Shown: piece by piece, positions 12,532 through 24,227 of the stretch
Numbering within the stretch: the first letter of the stretch is position 1
Layout of the letters: each line of letters opens with the position of its first letter
Assembly: GCA_031763025.1 (NCBI GenBank)
Contig: JASSKH010000007.1
Coordinates: 4,269,930-4,333,929, forward strand
Direction of reading: 5' to 3'
From: Macrocystis pyrifera
Lineage: Eukaryota > Sar > Phaeophyceae > Laminariales > Laminariaceae
DNA: 64,000 nt
Program-made: the position numbers and the translations under genes
Notes under the pieces: model-generated
Databases searched by the model: none
The model's input: only the letters and a program-made list of their open reading frames with translations
Told to the model about the DNA's origin: nothing

Positions 12532-12889
12532 CTCGGTACCTCCCCCCGTCATGCCGTCATACAAAGCGCAGAGCCCACCGATTGGGGTGCTTGCTCGATG
12601 CAGATGCCGGCTATATCCCCGCGGCCGCACATATACCATCCCCCTTTTTCGACTCCGCCGTAGAACAAAAAAAGCCTCCGGCCGCCTTTGCAGCAAAAGA
12701 CCTCAACTTTCGTTCGCAAAAAATCCTCTCCTTGTTCTCTCCTTCCGCTGCACGCGCCGCGTCTCTCATGCCCACACCCACCACGCCCACATGCCTTGTC
12801 GATCTGAAACCCCTCCGCTCCCGATTCGACCCCCCGATCCGCACCGACCCGTCAGGCAGGCCGTCATACAAGCCATCATGCCAGTATCG

Positions 12890-13470
12890 ACAGGCAAGAG
12901 GCCGCCAGGCAAGTAGTCGTTAGACAAGTAGCCGTCAGACAAGCCGACTTCAGGCAAGCAGACGTCAGGAAAAGCAGCCGTCTCTGGCACGCGGTCAGGC
13001 AAGAAGACATCAGAAACAGCAGCCGTCTCTGGCAACCCGTCAGGCGAGAAGCCGTCTTGCGTGAGCCGTATTAAAAAAAGGAGCCCTCTCTGGCAAGCCG
13101 TCACCAATACCCGTCTCTGGCAAGACGTCAAGCAAGTAACCGTCAAGCATTCATTCGTCAAGGAAGTATCCGCCAACCAAGTAGCTCTCAAGCAACGTAA
13201 CCGTTCCATCAGACAAAGTGCCCATCAGACAAGCACCCGTCAGGCACGCACCCATCCAGCCAGTAGCCGCTACCTGATAGACAAGTAGCCGTCAATCAAC
13301 TAGCCGTCAAGCATTCACCCGTCAGGCCAGTAGCCGTCAGACAAGCAGCAGTCAAGCAAGCAACCATCAGCCAAGCACCCGTCAGGCAAAAGACCTTCCC
13401 GAAAAGCAGCAGCCGTCAGGTATTCACATATCAGACAAGCAACAGCCGTCAGGCAAAGCAGCAGCCATCT
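12890..13470. repeat. Degenerate short tandem array, CCGTCAGGCAAG units
   Basis: About 30 diverged copies of a 15-20 bp unit built on CCGTCAGGCAAGNAG (variants CCGTCAGACAAG, CCGTCTCTGGCAAG). It lies just 3' of the lectin gene's terminal exon. It opens frames on both strands, but they are repeat-driven. Confidence 0.7.
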
Positions 13471-13579
13471 CACAATCCGTCCGCCAAAACAAAAAAAAAA
13501 CAGAGCACGCTTGCATCATCAGCGAACCGCCCCGCCCGTCCGTCCGTCCGCCCACCCGCCCGCCCGCCCGCCCCTCCCG

Positions 13580-13950
13580 TCAGGCAATCTTGATCGCCGC
13601 GCTGAGCAGCGCGTCCTCCGCCACATTGAACTCGTTCAACACCTTGCGGCCCTTTTTGACCTGAAGCTGCCGCCCCGTCGAATCCAGCATGAATACGCAC
13701 TTGGCGCAACCCTGCCATACATCCAAAGGAAGGAAGGAAGGAAGGGGATGTGAGGGGAGGGGGTCGAGCTGGCGCAAGATTGATTTATAACGCTATCACA
13801 CGAAGAACGTATCACTCTGTACCGCGATAAAATGAAATGTTTTATTCCAGGTATTAATCTTCAGTGAAAAAGGTTGTCATAACAAGGGGAGAGTTTTGGC
13901 AGCATTGTCAAAAAAAGGATCATGTCTGAAAATACGAGGTGGTCGGAGGT

Positions 13951-13986
<36 letters not shown>

Positions 13987-14163
13987 ACTCATTATCATGC
14001 ATGGCCGTAGTCGTATGACCATAGACCCTCGCATCACTACGATGCCGGGACAGAGAGCGTCGGGTTTTTCACCGACCAGGCTGTGACTGACGGGGTGTGG
14101 AGGGGGGGGGGTGTACTCGATAAGAGAGATGTACTCGATCTCATGCATGGCCGTAGTCGTATG

Positions 14164-14230
<67 letters not shown>

Positions 14231-15153
14231 CTTGAGGGCACTGAGAAATTACACAATAAGGTATCCCTTTTAAAACCGCAGTCCCGTTTTGGTGACAAGT
14301 TTACTTGGAATTTGAGCGTATTGTCCCCAAAACGGGACTGAATTTGAGCGGATTGTCCCCAAAACGGTCAGAGTCCCGTTTCTCGTTTTGAGGACAATCC
14401 ACTCAAATTCAAAGCAACTTGTCCCCAAAACTGGACTGCGGTCCTCCTTAGCACTGCAGTCCCGTTTCGGGGGCAAACCACTCAGTGCTAAGAGGGTTAA
14501 TACACGTACAGACAAATTCGTGTTGCACATTAAGTCACAGTTTTCGATTGCACCCACCACTATCACGGGGAGCCATAGTAAATAGGGCCAAACACTGTTG
14601 GTAAAAATGGGGAAGTATGCAGGTTTTTGTGTGTACCGCAGGTCCTATTTACTATGGCCCCCCCGTAGTATCAATAATAGGCCATGGGATTGATTGATTG
14701 CCGACCGGGGTATTGACCCGAGTAGGCTTCCAGGACCGCCCTCTCATTGTGTGGCCAAAACACCAAAATAGAATTATTAGAGTCAAACCTCAGGTACACG
14801 TACGTACGTACACCGCGGCACTACAAGGGTTCCTTTAGACCGACCAGGTACATATTTTACACTAAAAAAAGCCAAGACTTTGGGTCACTGCAGGTGTGGA
14901 TTCAGGTGAGGACACCCAGAAAAAGAAAAAGAAAAAGAAGCTGTTACGTCTATACTCCTGTAGTAGAAGTCGTGTCGCTACAGCTGAAGCATCAAAACAT
15001 CAAAACATCAGATCATCAGAACATCAACAGGGTCTTCAGCAGCGTCTTCTTTGCCCCGCACCTTCTTCGCGTCCACCCTGCCACTCTCCCAAAGCGGGGC
15101 CGCTCCGACAGGATCTCCGGGTTTCCCCTCCCGAAGCACAAGGTTTCCATCCT
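13580..15153 (-). CDS. Bulb-type (B-)lectin domain gene, last two exons (5' end not found)
   Basis: The penultimate exon runs from 15,151 or 15,153 down to 15,077 and gives DGNLVLREGKPG..APLWESG, the signature of a bulb-lectin repeat (DGNLVLY...VWxSG). It follows a long T-tract and a CGCAG acceptor, and ends AGG|GTGGAC. The terminal exon, 13,711-13,580, follows GTATGGCAG and gives CVFMLDSTGRQLQV and KVLNEFN, which resembles a second, worn lectin repeat, then 14 further residues and TGA. Both join in phase 0. B-lectin domains bind mannose-type sugars, often in secreted or surface proteins. Upstream exons, and so any signal peptide, were not identified; they should lie to the right on this strand. 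The intron holds poly-G tracts, SINE tails and MITEs. Confidence 0.5.
13952..14230 (-). mobile_element. Two 5'-truncated SINE-like tails with long C tails
   Basis: On the plus strand a G-run (13,952-13,985) is followed by TACTCATTATCATGCATGGC and the SINE 3' region to about 14,090. A second tail at about 14,110-14,168, with the doubled ending GTACTCGATAAGAGAGATG, is followed by a G-run of more than 60 (14,167-14,230). On the minus strand these are SINE 3' ends with poly-C tails. Confidence 0.65.
14266..14504. mobile_element. piggyBac-like MITE, tandem/nested copies
   Basis: Several overlapping half-palindromes of the CAGTCCCGTTTTGGGGACA family. The right edge reads GTGCTAAGAGGGTTAA, the expected inverse of TTAACCCTTTTAG. 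It looks like two or three insertions or internal duplications. Confidence 0.65.
14561..14669. mobile_element. 110 bp palindromic MITE (TATTACGGGGG family)
   Basis: Left arm TATCACGGGGAGCCATAGTA, right arm ACTATGGCCCCCCCGTAGTA. The centre keeps the family order TTGGTAAAAATGGGG then AGGTTTTTGTGTGTACCGCA. Confidence 0.85.
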
Positions 15154-15530
15154 CTGCGATGTTGCAGGTTGAAGAAATTAAAAAAAAAAAAAAAAAAAAA
15201 CGAACGAACGAACGAACAAACGAACGAACGAACGAGCAAACAAAAACAAAACACGCAAGCTTTAATTGTGGGAGCAGCGTAAGGAGACATCTTCGTCCAT
15301 CGCCGTCTCGACAGCTCAATCGGTCGAAAACTCTCACGGCCGACAAATTAAAAAAAAAACAAAAAAAACAAGAAACTTTATTTAAGCACGCAGCTTAGCA
15401 AAGCCGAGTGTCAATCGAACGGCTCGGACTGGTCGAAACTCACAAGCAGCTGAGGCTGAGGCTGCTCTTATCTCATGAAAGACCTACCCTACCTTATAAG
15501 AGAGCTACTGTACACAATCCTTTCTTGAAT

Positions 15531-15617
15531 CCTTTTAGGAGTGCAGTCCCGTTTTGGGGACAAACCACTCTAATTTCAAGTAGTTTGTCCACAAAACGGT
15601 ACTGCGGTCGTAAAAGC
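15531..15617. mobile_element. piggyBac-like MITE
   Basis: CCTTTTAGGAGTGCAGTCCC, central AATTTCAAG, and the inverse ending CTGCGGTCGTAAAAG. AAGGGTTAA stands nearby on the right at about 15,624. Confidence 0.7.
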
Positions 15618-15912
15618 ACAAAAAGGGTTAAATCAACCCTCTTGCGACTTCGGAGGGGAGAACAGACGGATCAGAAAGCGATCATTTCAGCAGCGGCAAC
15701 TGCGTCGTTGAGGTGGAGGGGGGGGCGGGGGGGGTGATACGAATCGGTGTCCGAGTTGCAATGCAAGGGAGTCAGTCGCACGGCATATATAGGCGCAGCA
15801 TGGCCCTACCCGTGCGCTGCTGGGCTCTCACGCTGCTCGCAGATGGTTGATAACGCCAAAATTTAACCAACCATTCTTTTGGTCGCTGCCATGGTTGGAG
15901 TCCCTAAGGGGT

Positions 15913-16019
15913 CAATAGAGGGCTATAACACTCCTATCATACAAAAAGAGCCACCGCATCTTCCAAGAGAGCTATAACACCCCTATTATACAAAGAGAGC
16001 CACCTGGTGCCCTCTATTG
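15913..16019. mobile_element. Small 107 bp inverted-repeat element
   Basis: Perfect 11 bp ends CAATAGAGGGC and GCCCTCTATTG enclose two direct copies of a 45 bp segment (GAGAGCTATAACACCCCTAT then ATACAAAGAGAGCCACC). No other copy was seen in the window. Confidence 0.5.
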
Positions 16020-16244
16020 AAAGAGGGCTGCGAGCTGGTTCAGGGATTCCGTCAGAAACGCTTTTCTTTTTCTAGATCAGAACTTCACGCCGTCTTTTTT
16101 TTTCAAGACCCTGAAACATCCCACACATCTTCCGTGCCCTTTACGCCAAGGGGTGCAAGTTTGTTTTGTTTTTTTTTTCCCCGCCAGTTATCTGAGGTTT
16201 TCGGGTTTTTCCGACTGTTGGGCTTTCTGGGACCCCGGATATCT

Positions 16245-16351
16245 CTAGAGGACCATAGTAAATAGGACCAAATATTGGTGGTACAAATGGGTAAATATAT
16301 AGGTTTTTGTGTGTACCGCAGGTTCTATTTACTATGGTCCCCCCGGTAATA
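16245..16351. mobile_element. 110 bp palindromic MITE
   Basis: GACCATAGTAAATAGGACC on the left and its inverse before CCCCCGGTAATAG on the right. The outermost left bases are altered (ATCTCTAGAG). Confidence 0.85.
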
Positions 16352-16847
16352 GCGAACGAACAAACAAACAAAATTGCACCCCATCCATGCATCCCTCGGC
16401 GCAATGGCACGGAAGTTGTGTGTGCGAGGTTTGAGGGTCTAATTCGGAAAAACCGCGTGGACTTCTTCTGAGCTTTCGTGAGAAAACCCCCCCCCTGTGG
16501 ATTTCACCGTTTTTTCTATTTACTGGGTTTCATTCAGTATTGATTCGACTTTTAGCGGTACTTTTTGCTCACTGTATATTGATCCTACGCAGTTAACCTT
16601 CGAACCTTTCCGCAAGATCTTTGAAAAAGGCCACTCACTGCCTTGGAGCACAGTACATTGAGCCGTTTTGTTCAGAAAAAAAAAAAAAAAAAAAGAAAAA
16701 AAACTTTCTTTTTTTCCTACGGAAGCGCCTCTTACTATTTATATCTAGTTGACCTTTTCGAAGGCCTGTGATACCGGTCAGGACACAACTCTCGCCGCTA
16801 GCGCCAGCCCCAGGTCCTTGACAAAAAAAAAAAAAATGGCCACGTAT

Positions 16848-17797
16848 TAGAGATGTACCCCGGATAATCGAAACCCGGGTACCCGGGGGGTACAACCCGC
16901 AATGGGAAAACCCGTGACGGGTTCGCTTTTGACTTGAAACTCGCGTATTCTGGGGGTGACCAAAACTCGGGTACTCGGCGGGTTCGAGTACCCGGGAACC
17001 CGTATGTTTGGCATGTCCCCCGTTTAGAACGCCTCACAATATCGCTGGAAACCTTTCAAATCGACAGAAAACGGCGTCCTGTGTGTGACCTGTCCATATA
17101 CAGATTTCCACATTTTTTGTTATATACGCCTGCCTGTCATGTTGATCTCTTCGACGTCCTCGGAGGTGAACATAGGCATGCCTTTCTTGCACTCGAGACC
17201 CATGACACCTGTCCGACATGGAGACCTGGGAACGTCACCTACGCTACGGTGCATGCACATCAGATTAATCTGTCTTTCGCCGTATACCTGAATGTGCTCA
17301 ATTCAGGGGCGTAAGTGTGGGTACCTGTTTTTTCGCAACACAACCACAGACTACATATGCAGACGCTACTATTAATACTTGTGCAGCATGTCTCTACCTT
17401 CGCACATGCACTCATCATGCTGTGCAGCTGCGCAAAACAAATACCAGGCACCTGGTACTCTGCAGTTGTATATCATGCAGAACACAAAAAACCAAGGCAA
17501 GCTGATTGCATTTTGCTGCAGTTTCTCGTTATTCTGATTGAATGATTGAATACCCGACGCTCTGTTATTGCCGGCTGATGGTTATTATGTTAATATACTT
17601 CTACTTGCTCGTTTCCACACCAAAACATTGCACGCCTTGTCCTCCGCTTGTGGTACCCCCTCATGACCGTAAACGAAAACGGCCTGTCCGAGTACCCGGG
17701 TGACCGGGGTACTCGTTGAACCCTTTGATTTTGTCTCAAAACCCGGGTTACCGGCGACGGGTTCGGGGTTCACTTTACTCGCCGGGGTACACCTCTA
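16848..17797. mobile_element. hAT-like non-autonomous element, 950 bp
   Basis: Terminal inverted repeats TAGAGATGTACCCCGG (left) and CCGGGGTACACCTCTA (right) match at 15 of 16 positions. They are flanked by 8 bp copies CCACGTAT and CTACGTAT (7 of 8 identical), as expected for hAT target duplications. Subterminal regions are crowded with ACCCGGGTACCCGGG-type words, a common arrangement of transposase-binding repeats in hAT elements. No transposase is recognisable inside. Confidence 0.65.
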
Positions 17798-18016
17798 CTA
17801 CGTATGCCATCCGCTTCTGCTGTTCATTACGATCATCATGACACCAGAATGAGCGACACTCCAGGAGCTTATCGCATGCAGCATTCATCGCTGATGCGAT
17901 ATAAATATATTATCATTATATATATATAATATATATTCCCCTTGAACCAGCCTGCACCCTACCAGACATCTTACAAGAGAGCTAAAGTACGTACCTCATC
18001 TTAAAATAGAACTACC

Positions 18017-18211
18017 CTATTTAATTGGAGCCGCCGGCGCCCACTCACTCTGCAGCGTGATGTAGTGTGTGTCCGAGCGCTTGGAGACGTTAGTGCCCAT
18101 CGGCGCTCCTCGGAGCAGCGAGATGGGTTCTCCTGAGAACCCCCTGGAGAGCACGAAGCGGTACAATGCGCTCGCCAGCAGCAGCACCACGTACACAAGC
18201 CACGCTTTCTC
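18017..18211 (-). CDS. Exon 7 of the FYVE-C2 gene (membrane helix and tail)
   Basis: 64 codons and TAG. Lys precedes a 19-residue hydrophobic segment at once; Arg and Ser follow. The acceptor (GGTGAAG) lacks a nearby pyrimidine tract, so the exact start is the least certain of the seven, but the frame and phase agree. No AATAAA is evident just downstream. Confidence 0.65.
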   Translation of the reverse strand, partial: EKAWLVYVVLLLASALYRFVLSRGFSGEPISLLRGAPMGTNVSKRSDTHYITLQSEWAPAAPIK

Positions 18212-19798
18212 CTTCACCCACCGCCGTCGTCGCCACCGCGGTACATAAAAACGAGGACAAGTTATCCATTGTGGTGCGGTCGAGAAGGACATCAGGGAGG
18301 GAGGGAGGGAGGGAGGGAGGAACGTCAGGGGAGGGATGAGGGGAAACACGAGGGAGGAGGAAGGCTCACCGCTGCAACAGCAACATCAGCATCAGCAACA
18401 GCAGCAACAACACCAACACCAACACCAACAACAACAACATCACCACCACCACAACCAAGATCCAATCCAATCGACACAAGCCCACACAACGAGCACAGCT
18501 ACTGTACGACTCAGTTTCACGCGCTAACCTGGAGCCAATGCAGAACGGGAAGCGAATGCTCCGAATCATCCTCCATATCAAAGTCATCGCCCACAGGAAA
18601 CGGCAAGTTGCGAGAAAGGCCCGAAACCGGCTTCGGAGTTCGCGGACCCTTGAAGGTGCAGTGAATGAGGACATGGCCCGTGACAGCCTGATCCGGGGGG
18701 GGGGGGGGGGGGGAGGCGCGAGGACAAACATGTTCGGCACTCAGGTCGGGAGGGGTAGGGTGGGGTGGGTTGGGGTGAGGTAAGGTGGGGTGTGCGGGGT
18801 GGTGTGGTGTAGTGCGGATCGAGGCTGAGTGGGGTGGGGTCAGATTTCTACATCCCTACATCTCTAGCCTCCAGATTTCCAAATCTCTAAAATGCCAAGA
18901 TCCCCCCCCAAAAAAAAACTCCAAATCTACAAGCACGTCAACTGCAATACTACCTGCGGCATGCTGCTATTACCATAAAGGAAACAAAAAAAATATTTTA
19001 AAAAAACGAGAACGCTCACCCTCCGGTCGTCCGTAATTGGAACCCACGACCCCTCCGGCCCCGTCTCCGAAACCTTGATGGAGCCTTCTCCGATGAGTGT
19101 CTTCCCCCCTACCTCCTCCTGATAGCACGTCAGCTTGAGGCTGTTGCCGTGCTCACTCTGCACCTGCGCGTCCCAGGTTCACGCAAAAAATATCTATTAC
19201 GGGGGTCCATAGTTAATAGGACCTATGGTATACATAAAAACGTATATATTTACCTGTTTTTACTAACATTATTTGGTCCTATTTACTATGCCCCCCCCCC
19301 GTAAAACAGCATGTCAGGCAGGGAAGGGTATATCGACAAAACCAAAAAACGGCACACCACTCTCTTCTTTTTTTAATAGTCCCAGACAGTGCGAGGGGTG
19401 TACTCATGTCGCGTATAGCCGTAGTCCTATACCATGACCATCCCTCCAATGCCGGGACGGAGCACGTCGGGTTGTCACTGACCAGGCATAGTATTCGCTT
19501 GAATCCAGCGCCAAGCGTCGTGAGGTAGGTGTTGGGGGCGATGGGAGGGGGGAGTACTCACTTGCTGCGTGCCTTATCAATAGTAATTGGACCGACCACG
19601 CATCCCCTTTCGAGACGGGGTAAAGGAGTGAGGGAGGTGAGAGTGAGTGTGGGGTAAGGAGAGGGCGCGGCGTCGGAGCGGAGCACCTTGCACGGGGTCA
19701 AGCCCCTCCCCCCCCCTCCGTCTCGAAAGGGATGCGTGGTCAATGGTCAAATGACTAAGGCAAGCAACAAATGAGTGCGCCCCCCCCCCCCCCCCCCC

Positions 19799-19870
<72 letters not shown>

Positions 19871-19875
19871 ACCCC

Positions 19876-19935
<60 letters not shown>

Positions 19936-22900
19936 AGGCCACACGAGAAATTAAATCAATTCATTGATGCTGTCATCCATATGCAAGAAAATCCGCCTCT
20001 AAAGCGGTTCTTAGTAGGATGCAGCTAACCTTTCATGCGACTCGCCCAACACCTCACGGCGCTTCGCGCTTGGTGCAAGCAATGTCTGCCTGGTTGATGA
20101 AAACCCGACGTGCTCCGTCCCGGCATTGTAGGGATGCGAGGGGCAATGGTCATATGACTACGGCCATGGATGATAATGAGTACACCCCCCCCCCCTCCCC
20201 CCCTCTATACTAGACTTTACTCGTTGTGGCAACCTACACCACACTTCTCCACACACAGGACACCCAGGACACAAATCAAACAGACCACACTCAAGACATA
20301 CAACACGGCGGGCGGGCGGGCGGGCGGGCGGGGGGAGCGGGGTGCACGCGCATGGCGGACAGCAAGACAGCTCCTCGCGCCTCTTGCGTCCTGCCCGGCC
20401 CCGCCGGTCGCAGCCGTTTCGTTTTTTGAATGCGTTTCTTTTCCTTTGTTTCGTTTCGATCCGTTTCGATCCGTTTTGTTTCTTGGCTCGTTTTTTTCAA
20501 AAAAAATATTTTCGTTTCGTACTGTTTCTCGTTTCTGGATTGTGGTTCCGTTTCCCCCCCGTTCCGTTTCATTTTCCGTTCCGTTCCGTTTCGTTTTTTT
20601 TTTTTTCTTTCGTCCTTGTTTCGCTCAATAGATATATAGGCGTATTACGCAGCTTGCAAAGTTGAGTATCAACTATTTAATCGGTCGAACTCACAGCTGA
20701 CGTATTTCAAAAATTATAAAATATACATCAATAGTTCGTTTACGGTGTTCGATACAGCTTGTCTCACCGAACAGCCTGTTACGGAGGACCTTAAAGCAAA
20801 TAGGACCAAACATTGTCAGTGAAAATAGGTAAATATATAGGTTTTCATGTACACCATAGGTCCTATTAACGATGGACCCCCGTAATAGCATTGAGATACG
20901 GTTACATACGGTGTGTTATGTAGGTACGGACGGTTACATATATTGTCTCGTGGAATCACCTACGAGCAGTCTCACGGGCATGTACGAGTAGGCACTGCAC
21001 TGCATGAGGAGGTTTCTGGCATTCGGCTACGAGTACTTGGTTTATGACCAGTGGAGAGTCGACCCACACGCTCACTCCCCACCTTTCCCCCTTTACCTCT
21101 TGCCGGGCCGACATAATAAAGACAAGCTTAGACTATCTTCTTGACCCTGCGTGCAGCGTTGGCTAGCTTACATACAGCCTAGCGTGGCGGTGGTGGCAGC
21201 ATATCCATTGGTCCCATTGGTTAACTCGCTGACTATCAACAGTGCGGCTGCTGGGGCTGACCCATTCACGGCACATCATCGCTACTGGAACATACGTCCG
21301 ACCTATTATTTCGTTTTTGTCCCGTTTCTATCATTTCGTTTCTGATGTCGTGTTCGTTTCCTTGTCCTTGTCCTTGTCCTTCTCGCTTTTTGTTTCGCCT
21401 ACTTCCGTTCGACCTCTCTCTCAGTTTCGAGCGAGAAATTCGGCCCGACACACCAAGCTCCTGTCGGGGGTCAGATCGGGTCAACGTGCCCAAACTCCAG
21501 GGGTAACAGCAGCCTGTTCTGATGTTGCAACGGGAGGGAGCTATATATATGGGTTAAATCGACACACGACACCAAACCGGAATGTGGAAGTGTGGTGACC
21601 TTAAGCTTTATTTTTACCTTTTTACCACACCAAGCCAAGCCGCCGCACGTCGTCTTTCCCCCGAGCTCTCAAACCACGTCGAACCTCAGACCGCGAGACA
21701 CCGCCCCGACGTAAGTACATGCGTCTTAACCTTTTGCAACTGCAGTCCCGTTTACGGGACAAACCACTCCAATTCTAAGTAGCCTGTCCCCAAAACCGGA
21801 CCGCAGCCCTAACTAAAAGGGTCCATGCAGCCATGCACTAAGCCAATCACCGGTCTCCTACATGTACACGTCGATATTGCGGTGAAACTATTCGGCAAAA
21901 ATGCGGCGAAAATTACCCAATAAAACCAAGAAAAAGAAGAAAAAAATGCTAAATGCTATTACCGGTCTCCTACATGTACACGTCGATATTGCGGTGAAAC
22001 TATTCGGCAAAAATGCGGCGAAAATTACCCAATAAAACCAAGAAAAAGAAGAAAAAAATGCTAAATGCTATTACGGGGGACCATAGTAAATAGGATCTAC
22101 GGTACACACAAAAACCTATATATTATCCTATTTTTACTAGTAACCTTTGGTCTTATTCACTATGCCCCTCCGTAATAATAATAAAAGCAAGCGAAGAGTG
22201 AAACTTCACGAGAAAAGAACAAAAAAGTGCAAAAAGGGAAACTTGAAGTCATCAAATTAACCATTCATAAAAAAAAAAAAAAAAAGCGAAGCGAAGCGAA
22301 GCCAAGACGAAGGCGGAAAAAAAAAACTTGCCGGAAAGTCGAAGCACTGGTCCCACACAGGTTCCGGGCCGCTCTGCGTCGGCTGCGTGATGCTGGAGGT
22401 GTTTCCCACCGTCAGGAGGCATACGGGATCCGTAACCGCCGCGTTCGTTCTGCCCCCGCGGAGAGACTGTTCGCCCCACACCACCAAGGGACACGACGAA
22501 CAAGCAGAGGCAAAAGGTCAGGCGGGTGGGTCAGGAGAAAAAAACAAGAATATTGTCCGGTCCGGTCCCCGGTCCGGTTCGGTCCGGTCCGAGGAACAAA
22601 AAAAAAAAACCGCCACGAGACAAACCAAAACGCGGTCGGGAAACAAAAAAAGACGATCGAGAAACAAAAAAAAACAGCGAGCAAAAAAAAAAAAAAAAAC
22701 ACAAGTCGGAACAAAAAAACTGGGGGGAAGGGGGGGGGGGGGGGGGGGGGGAGGTGAAAGACCACGACCAAAAACGCAAAACGGCAGGAACAGGAACAGA
22801 AGAAAAAGACGCTCCGACGAGCAACAACAAAACAAGAAAAAAGGCCAGGAAACACGAAACAAACGTGTCAAGAACGGAAAAATGGCCGTCAGCGAAAAAA

Positions 22901-24044
22901 ATGACAGAAAAAAATATATTAGTCGGAAGCAAAAAATGGGGGGGAACTGCGGGATATCGAGTACACGCTGGTGCCCGCGGTGGAGATAGACTCAATGGGC
23001 CAGAGAGGGGGGGGGGGGGGGGGGGGGTCGAACGAGGGGACGAGGGGTATACGGAAACAGCGACCTGAAGCGACGGGGGACAAGAAAAAGGATGGGGGGG
23101 GGGGGGGGGGGGGGGGGGCGTAGTGCTCAACTCGAAGGGCAGGCACTTGCGGGTCCCACTTCGGAGCAGGAGCGTAAACACATGCTTGCGCTGCCGCGTC
23201 GTCTCCAAACAAAAAAAATAAAAAATAAATAAAGAGAAGCAAACAGCAGTCACATCCTTTGGCTCCTTCCTTACAGTCGATCAATCTCCAACCCGCGCAC
23301 AGACGGCCAGCTCGCCCCCCTCACGCGCATCGCCGTCCGCGAGAGCAGAGGCACTAGCGTCTTACACGCACCACCCTCCCCCTTTCTCCTCCCTCCCCCC
23401 TACCCGTCTGGTTAACCGTCAGCAAAGCAAAAAAAAAAAAAAAAAAAAACTAAAAAAAAAAAAAACGATCCTCCCTTGCTCACAACATTGCACAACCTCG
23501 GACAGATCATCCACAGATCATCCACAGATCATACAGATCATGATCTAGACAATCTAGATCTAGTTCCTCACCTGCCGTTGTGAGAGGTTGTGCAGGATCT
23601 GCCTTATAGGGCAGCTCCAACCCAGGAAACATGTGCTAGATCACACACAGATTATACGCGTCCCACCCGGCAACATGAGCTAGACCATACAGATCAGGAA
23701 CGCATCTATTAATATATATATATATATATATCTCTGTCTTGAAATGTCTAAATCAAGAAGTGGGAATGATCTGCGATCTGTTGACTGGGAATGATCTGTA
23801 GATGATCTGTTCGAGGTGTGGAACATCCGACACTTGACTCTCCCGTTCTATCATTTCTTTTTTGAGCCTTCTTTTACGTGCCAGGTATATATATACATAT
23901 ACGCACGAAGCTTCTATTTTCAGTTCATTGTTTTTCAAATCTAGTTTATACCTTAGCCCTGTCGATGACGATCGTGAAGTGCGGTCCACTAGGATTCTTT
24001 CGCGCAGAAAAATTATTAGCGCGGTGCCCACTTCCGCCGCTGCC

Positions 24045-24075
<31 letters not shown>

Positions 24076-24163
24076 CGCCCGCGGCTGGCCTTGATCGACT
24101 CCTGCTGCGGCATCAATATCTGACAGAAAAGGTGGGGGGGTAAGCGGGAGAGGGGAGCGGAGG

Positions 24164-24227
<64 letters not shown>

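Noticed and set aside
12890-13470. Array of short repeats resembling a CRISPR
   Set aside because: Units of 15-20 bp without regular unique spacers, strongly diverged, in a eukaryotic context.
15790-15870. Plus-strand TATATA box followed by ATG and a short signal-peptide-like frame
   Set aside because: The frame stops after 16 codons and no donor or continuing exon is visible.
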